Made by a program: the position numbers and the translations under genes. Positions 6,513 through 9,584 of a DNA stretch of 9,584 bases are shown in pieces (positions within the stretch are counted from its first letter, which is position 1; each line of letters starts with the position of its first letter). Source of the DNA: Actinomycetota bacterium. Lineage in GTDB: Bacteria > Actinomycetota > Acidimicrobiia > IMCC26256 > JACDBD01. The stretch is taken from NCBI GenBank assembly GCA_013695115.1, contig JACDBD010000247.1, forward strand, positions 1 through 9,584, read 5' to 3'. The notes beneath the pieces are model-generated. The model made no database searches. It was given only the letters and a program-made list of their open reading frames with translations, and had not been told where the DNA came from.

Positions 6513-7689
6513 CGATCACCGAGGAGCCGTGGCCGAACAGACCCTGGTTGATGGTCAAGCCGACCTTGGCCCCTTCGGCCTGGCGCTCCCCGGCCTCACC
6601 CCGGAGCTGCCAGGTGAGCTCGCACACCTGGGCCAGGGCCTGGGCGGGGACGGCCTCGCCGAAGCAGGCCAGCCCCCCGCTGGTGTTCACGGGGATGCGA
6701 CCGCCGAGCGTCGTGTCGCCGTCGTTGAGCAGCTTCTCGGCCTCACCCGCCTTGCACAGCCCGATGTTCTCGTACCAGTCGAGCTCGAGCGCGGTGGAGA
6801 GGTCGTAGACCTCGGCGACGTCGAGGTCGTCGGGGCCGAGCCCGGCCTCGTCATAGGCCTTGGCCGCGATCGAGTCGCGGAACGTCGTCTCGGGTGGCTT
6901 CACCCCTGCCGACGAGTCGGTGGCGAAGTTGGGCATCTCGATGACCGTGTTCGGGTAGGTCGGCGTGACCGTCGAGATCGCCGCGATCCGCGCCGGCGCC
7001 TTCGTACCCCGCGACTTGGCGAAGTCGGTGCTGGCGATCACGACCGCAGCGCCACCGTCGCTGGTGGCGCAGATCTCGAGCAGATGCAACGGATCGGCCA
7101 CCACCGGCGACCCGAGCACGTCGTCCTCGGTGACCTCCTTGCGGTAACGCGCGTTCGGATTGGTCAGCCCGTGGCGGGCGTTCTTCACCTTCACCCGGGC
7201 GAAGTCACCCGGCGTCGCGCCGTACAGCTCCATCCGCCGCCGGGCGTACAGACCGAAGTACGCGGGGTTGGTCGCGCCCAGCAACCGGAAGCGCAACCAG
7301 TCGGGGTCGTCGCGCCGCTCCCCCGCCGTCGGCGCCAGGAAGCCCTTGGGCGTGGTGTCGGCCCCGACCACGAGGGCGACGTCGCACAGGCCCGCCAGGA
7401 TCTGGGCCCGGGCCGCGTTCAGCGCGGTCGCACCCGACGCGCAGGCCGCGTACGAGCTCGCTACCGGCGCCCCCTGCCAGCCCAATGCCTGGGCGAACGT
7501 CGCGCCCGACACGTAGCCCGGGTACCCGTTGCGGATGGTGTCGGCGCCGGAGACGAACTGGATGTCGCGCCACTCCATCCCGGCGTCGGCGAGCGCGGCC
7601 TGGGCCGCCGCCACCCCGTAGTCGACGAAGTTGCGCCCCCATTTGCCCCACGGGTGCATGCCGACGCCGAGGATCGCCACGTCGGTCAT
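6502..7689 (-). CDS. Thiolase-superfamily enzyme, lipid-transfer-protein (Ltp/SCP2)-like
   Basis: A 395-residue thiolase-fold protein. The N-terminal half has the nucleophile motif SSYAACASGA with Cys83. The second half carries NTSGGLACFGEAVP (335-348) where classical thiolases have the GHP histidine; here the position is Glu345. Near the C-terminus NQGLFGHGSS (381-390) replaces the usual C-G-G-G motif, giving a His at 387. This pattern fits actinobacterial 'lipid-transfer/acetyl-CoA acetyltransferase-like' proteins, some of which (Ltp2) are retro-aldolases working with a DUF35 partner rather than thiolases. The gene directly follows a DUF35 gene with a 4-nt ATGA overlap, so the two products probably form a complex. 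GGAGG at 7695-7699, 5 nt upstream, fixes ATG 7689 over the in-frame ATG at 7707. Expected to act on a CoA-bound branched or steroid-derived acid; the precise reaction is open. The 3' end overlaps the convergent serine hydrolase gene. Confidence 0.9.
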   Translation of the reverse strand: MTDVAILGVGMHPWGKWGRNFVDYGVAAAQAALADAGMEWRDIQFVSGADTIRNGYPGYVSGATFAQALGWQGAPVASSYAACASGATALNAARAQILAGLCDVALVVGADTTPKGFLAPTAGERRDDPDWLRFRLLGATNPAYFGLYARRRMELYGATPGDFARVKVKNARHGLTNPNARYRKEVTEDDVLGSPVVADPLHLLEICATSDGGAAVVIASTDFAKSRGTKAPARIAAISTVTPTYPNTVIEMPNFATDSSAGVKPPETTFRDSIAAKAYDEAGLGPDDLDVAEVYDLSTALELDWYENIGLCKAGEAEKLLNDGDTTLGGRIPVNTSGGLACFGEAVPAQALAQVCELTWQLRGEAGERQAEGAKVGLTINQGLFGHGSSVIVIR

Positions 7690-8111
7690 ACCGGCCTCCA
7701 CTTCCACACCTCGTACTCGTGCTCGTCGTCCTCGTACAGGGTCCCCAGTACGAGCTCGACCTCGGCCCCGACCTTCAGCGCGGCAGGGTCGGCCCCCTCC
7801 GCCAGCTGTCCGAGCACGACCATCTGCTCCTCGGGCAACTCGACCGCGACGATCGTGTACGGCACGAACGGGTCGGGCGCGACGTACGGCTCCGGCGGCG
7901 GGTAGTAGTTCGTTGTGAACGACCAGATCCGCCCGCGCCGCCCGAGCGCCACCTCCTCCAGCTTCTCGGCGGGCGCGGCGGGATTGCGGGAGAAGGCCAC
8001 GCTCTTCGGGAAGAAGTAGCTACCGGTCTCCTTGCCCCGACTCCCGACGAGCGCGGGTTCGTCGCCGGTCGTGAACCAGCCCTCGATCGCGGGCACTCGA
8101 GTCTTCGCCAT
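7686..8111 (-). CDS. DUF35 OB-fold protein lacking zinc-ribbon cysteines
   Basis: A 141-residue partner protein of the DUF35 (OB-fold, acyl-CoA-associated) family. The C-terminal OB domain (about 55-141) is well preserved: GRIWSFTTNYYPPPEPYV, then DPFVPYTIVAVEL, VVLGQL, and an ending TLYEDDEHEYEVWKWRP that is typical of the family. In most DUF35 proteins the N-terminal 50 residues form a rubredoxin-like zinc ribbon with two CxxC-type pairs. Here the equivalent positions read RGKETG and SRNPAA and the whole protein contains no cysteine, so zinc binding is lost while the spacing is kept. DUF35 proteins bind CoA substrates or scaffold thiolase-like and MaoC-like enzymes. The following gene, a thiolase-like enzyme, overlaps its stop codon as ATGA, which supports a two-subunit enzyme. 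The ribosome site is weak. An 83-nt gap with a strong inverted repeat separates it from the ipdC-like gene upstream. Confidence 0.88.
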   Translation of the reverse strand: MAKTRVPAIEGWFTTGDEPALVGSRGKETGSYFFPKSVAFSRNPAAPAEKLEEVALGRRGRIWSFTTNYYPPPEPYVAPDPFVPYTIVAVELPEEQMVVLGQLAEGADPAALKVGAEVELVLGTLYEDDEHEYEVWKWRPV

Positions 8112-8158
8112 CTTTTCGCTCTCGGCCTCCGGCCGGGCCGCTCAGGCCCCGACTCGCT

Positions 8159-8181
8159 GCGGCGCAGGGTACCTGCGCCGC
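8159..8181. repeat. Perfect 10-bp inverted repeat with 3-nt loop between ipdC-like and DUF35 genes
   Basis: GCGGCGCAGG at 8159-8168, loop GTA, then CCTGCGCCGC at 8172-8181. It lies in the 83-nt gap 8112-8194, 14 nt downstream of the ipdC-like stop. In RNA of either strand it would form a very stable hairpin. No T-tract follows on the minus strand, so a classical intrinsic terminator is doubtful. It may be an attenuating or mRNA-stabilising hairpin, or a dispersed palindromic element; a second, smaller palindrome (CGGCC, TCC, GGCCG) lies at 8122-8134. Confidence 0.65.
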
Positions 8182-8194
8182 GGTCGCTCGCCTC

Positions 8195-9250
8195 TCACGC
8201 TCCCAACCGGGTCAAGGTCTCTTCCGCTTCCTGCATGATGCGCGCGATCAGCTGCTGCACGGTGGGGAGCTCGTCGATCACGCCCACTCCCTGGCCGGTC
8301 GGCAGGATCCCGACCTCGGGCTTCCCGTCGACCATGGCCGCCTTGGTGAGCATGGGGGCGTTGGCCGCCATCGCCAGCTGGCTCCACTTCAGCTCCTGGC
8401 TCTTGCGCATGGCCCGGCCCTCGCGCAGCAGGTCGCGCAGGCTGGTACCGGTCAGCTTGCGGAACGCCAGCGCGTTCTTGAGCGCCCGCGGCAACGCGGT
8501 CAACCGCCCGGCCCGCTCGAGGTGGTCGACGGTGTCGGTGCGGATGACCCGCTGCGGGGAGCCGTCAACCCGGGTCGTCACGACCGTTCCCGTGACGGGC
8601 GTGTCGAGGTAGATCGCCTTGATGTCGTCGGGCACGGTGCTCTCGCGGGTGAGGAGGAAGCGGGTGCCCATTGCCACCCCGGCCGCGCCCCAAGCCAGCG
8701 CGGCCACCAGGCCCCGGCCGTCGTGGAACCCGCCGGCTCCGAGTACAGGCACGTCGACCGCGTCGACCACCTGCGGCAGCAGCAACGACGTCGGCACGGT
8801 GCCGGTGTGACCACCACCCTCGCCGCCCTGGGCGATGACGGCGTCGACACCCCACTCGGCCACCTTCTCGGCATGGCGCCGGGCACCGACGGTCGGCATG
8901 GTGACGACGCCCTCGCCCCTGAGCCGGCTGATGATCTCGCGGCCGGGCGCCTGGGCGAAGCTCGCCACCCGCACGCCCTCTTCCACGATAAGGCGGATGC
9001 GGTCGTCGACGTCGGTCTGGTCGGCCCGCAGGTTCACGCCGAACGGCTTGTCGGTGCGGTCCTTGACCTCGAGGATGGCCTTCTTGAGCTCGTCGAAGGT
9101 CATCGTCGCCGACGCCAGGATGCCGAGCCCCCCGGCCGCGCTCGTCGCCGACGTCAGCCGGGCGCCCGCGACCCAGCCCATCCCGGTCTGCACGATCGGG
9201 TACTCGACCCCGAAGAGCTCACAGGCACGCGTGCGCAGCGCCGGCTTCAC
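8195..9250 (-). CDS. ipdC: Nitronate-monooxygenase-family flavin oxidoreductase, IpdC-like
   Basis: A 351-residue FMN-dependent TIM-barrel protein of the 2-nitropropane dioxygenase/enoyl-reductase-like family. Family marks are PIVQTGMGWVAG (18-29), an AQGGEGGGHTG loop with the conserved His148 (140-150), and the phosphate-binding stretch GAGGFHDGRG (171-180) followed by GAAGVAMGTRFL. In mycobacteria the homologous IpdC is encoded beside ipdA/ipdB and is needed to degrade the cholesterol C/D rings, acting on a CoA thioester derived from the HIP intermediate. The gene here directly follows an IpdB-like gene (10-nt gap), which is the main reason for the specific name; the family alone would not give it. 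The start is GTG 9250, with AAGGAGG at 9255-9261 overlapping the ipdB stop and a short 4-nt spacing. A nitronate monooxygenase or enoyl reductase of other specificity remains possible. Confidence 0.85.
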   Translation of the reverse strand: MKPALRTRACELFGVEYPIVQTGMGWVAGARLTSATSAAGGLGILASATMTFDELKKAILEVKDRTDKPFGVNLRADQTDVDDRIRLIVEEGVRVASFAQAPGREIISRLRGEGVVTMPTVGARRHAEKVAEWGVDAVIAQGGEGGGHTGTVPTSLLLPQVVDAVDVPVLGAGGFHDGRGLVAALAWGAAGVAMGTRFLLTRESTVPDDIKAIYLDTPVTGTVVTTRVDGSPQRVIRTDTVDHLERAGRLTALPRALKNALAFRKLTGTSLRDLLREGRAMRKSQELKWSQLAMAANAPMLTKAAMVDGKPEVGILPTGQGVGVIDELPTVQQLIARIMQEAEETLTRLGA

Positions 9251-9254
9251 GCCG

Positions 9255-9261
9255 CCTCCTT
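9255..9261 (-). promoter_or_regulatory. Ribosome binding site of ipdC-like gene, overlapping the ipdB stop
   Basis: AAGGAGG on the minus strand shares a base with the TGA stop at 9261-9263 and ends 4 nt before GTG 9250. It supports GTG as the start and translation coupled to the upstream gene. Confidence 0.7.
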
Positions 9262-9584
9262 CATGAAGGCACGTCCGCGTCGCGCAGGTTCCCCGGATCG
9301 AGGACGTCGCGGATCAGGAGAAGCTCCTCCTCGGTCGGGAGACGCGACTCGGGCACCTCGTCCGGCACGACCAGCTCGAAGCCGGTCGCGGCCACCACCT
9401 CGTCCACGGTGACGCCGGGATGGATCGAGCGCAGTCGCATGCTGTGGTCGGGGGATTCGAAGTCGAAGACGCCAAGGTTGCTGACCACGCACGGGATGCG
9501 GTGGAAGCGGGCCACCTCGGGCCCGAGCTCGGCCGCCCGGTCGTACCCGATCCCGGTCACCACGTCGACGCGCTCGACGAACGA
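9261..9584 (-). CDS. ipdB: CoA-transferase-family beta subunit, IpdB-like, 5' part outside window
   Basis: The last 107 residues of a CoA-transferase-fold protein; the reading frame is open to the right edge, so the start lies outside. The visible part (from SFVERVDVVTG) contains FHRIPCVVSNLGVFDFES, SMRLRSIHPGVTVDEV and AATGFELVVPDEVPESRLP, typical of the C-terminal portion of beta subunits of family I-type CoA transferases. In steroid degraders the IpdA/IpdB heterodimer of this fold does not transfer CoA but hydrolyses the last carbocyclic ring of the HIP-derived CoA intermediate. Assignment to IpdB rests on this C-terminal pattern plus the adjacent IpdC-like gene; an ordinary 3-oxoacid CoA-transferase subunit cannot be excluded from the fragment. 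An alpha subunit (ipdA) is expected immediately beyond the right edge. The stop overlaps the ribosome site of the next gene. Confidence 0.8.
   Translation of the reverse strand, partial: SFVERVDVVTGIGYDRAAELGPEVARFHRIPCVVSNLGVFDFESPDHSMRLRSIHPGVTVDEVVAATGFELVVPDEVPESRLPTEEELLLIRDVLDPGNLRDADVPS

Noticed and set aside
6529..7905. 458-codon plus-strand open frame antisense to the thiolase-like and DUF35 genes
   Set aside because: No recognisable domain, biased composition; the minus-strand genes carry family motifs and ribosome sites.
8159..8181. Calling the inverted repeat an intrinsic terminator
   Set aside because: No run of T residues follows the stem on the transcribed strand.

Overview
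This is a dense, very GC-rich window with strong G/C bias at third codon positions, no RNA genes, no CRISPR array and no mobile-element remnants. Gene style and content suggest a high-GC actinobacterium, perhaps of the Acidimicrobiia type. The signs are frequent GTG starts, an apparently leaderless promoter, ATGA overlaps, an actinobacterial two-repeat FtsX permease, and steroid-ring and lipid-CoA catabolism genes. That placement is inference; there is no marker gene here.

Layout, left to right. (1) Positions 1-3367, minus strand: a probable three-gene operon. A response-regulator receiver fused to a class III nucleotide cyclase is followed with a 4-nt ATGA overlap by a MacB/LolD-type ABC ATPase, then by a large FtsX-type permease that runs off the left edge. 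(2) Positions 3368-3498: a divergent control region with a good promoter for the rightward gene (TTGGCT, 17-bp spacer, TAGCGT, then ATG after 7 nt) and repeated CACCCTTG-like sites. (3) Positions 3499-6512, plus strand: an MBL-fold metallohydrolase, a protein with an uncharacterised N-terminal region and a C-terminal cyclic-nucleotide-binding fold, and a serine beta-lactamase/EstB-type hydrolase. (4) Positions 6502-9584, minus strand: from the right edge, the end of an IpdB-like CoA-transferase-family subunit, an IpdC-like flavin oxidoreductase, a short DUF35/OB-fold protein and a thiolase-superfamily (lipid-transfer-protein-like) enzyme. This last block meets the hydrolase gene tail to tail with an 11-nt overlap.

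How they may work together. The divergent pair around 3.4 kb looks like a nucleotide second-messenger module. The receiver-cyclase would make a cyclic nucleotide in response to phosphorylation, the CNB protein would read it, and the MBL hydrolase is a candidate for degrading it. The ABC exporter is co-transcribed with the cyclase. The right-hand block fits catabolism of steroid or polycyclic acyl-CoA compounds: IpdB and IpdC belong to the cholesterol C/D-ring pathway of mycobacteria, and DUF35 plus thiolase-like pairs resemble the side-chain aldolase system (Ltp2 with the ChsH2 DUF35 domain).

The points most worth checking are the writer/reader/eraser arrangement, the degenerate LuxR-type helix-turn-helix inside the cyclase, the uncharacterised N-terminal region of the CNB protein, loss of all four expected zinc-ribbon cysteines in the DUF35 protein, and loss of the usual GHP histidine in the thiolase-like enzyme.
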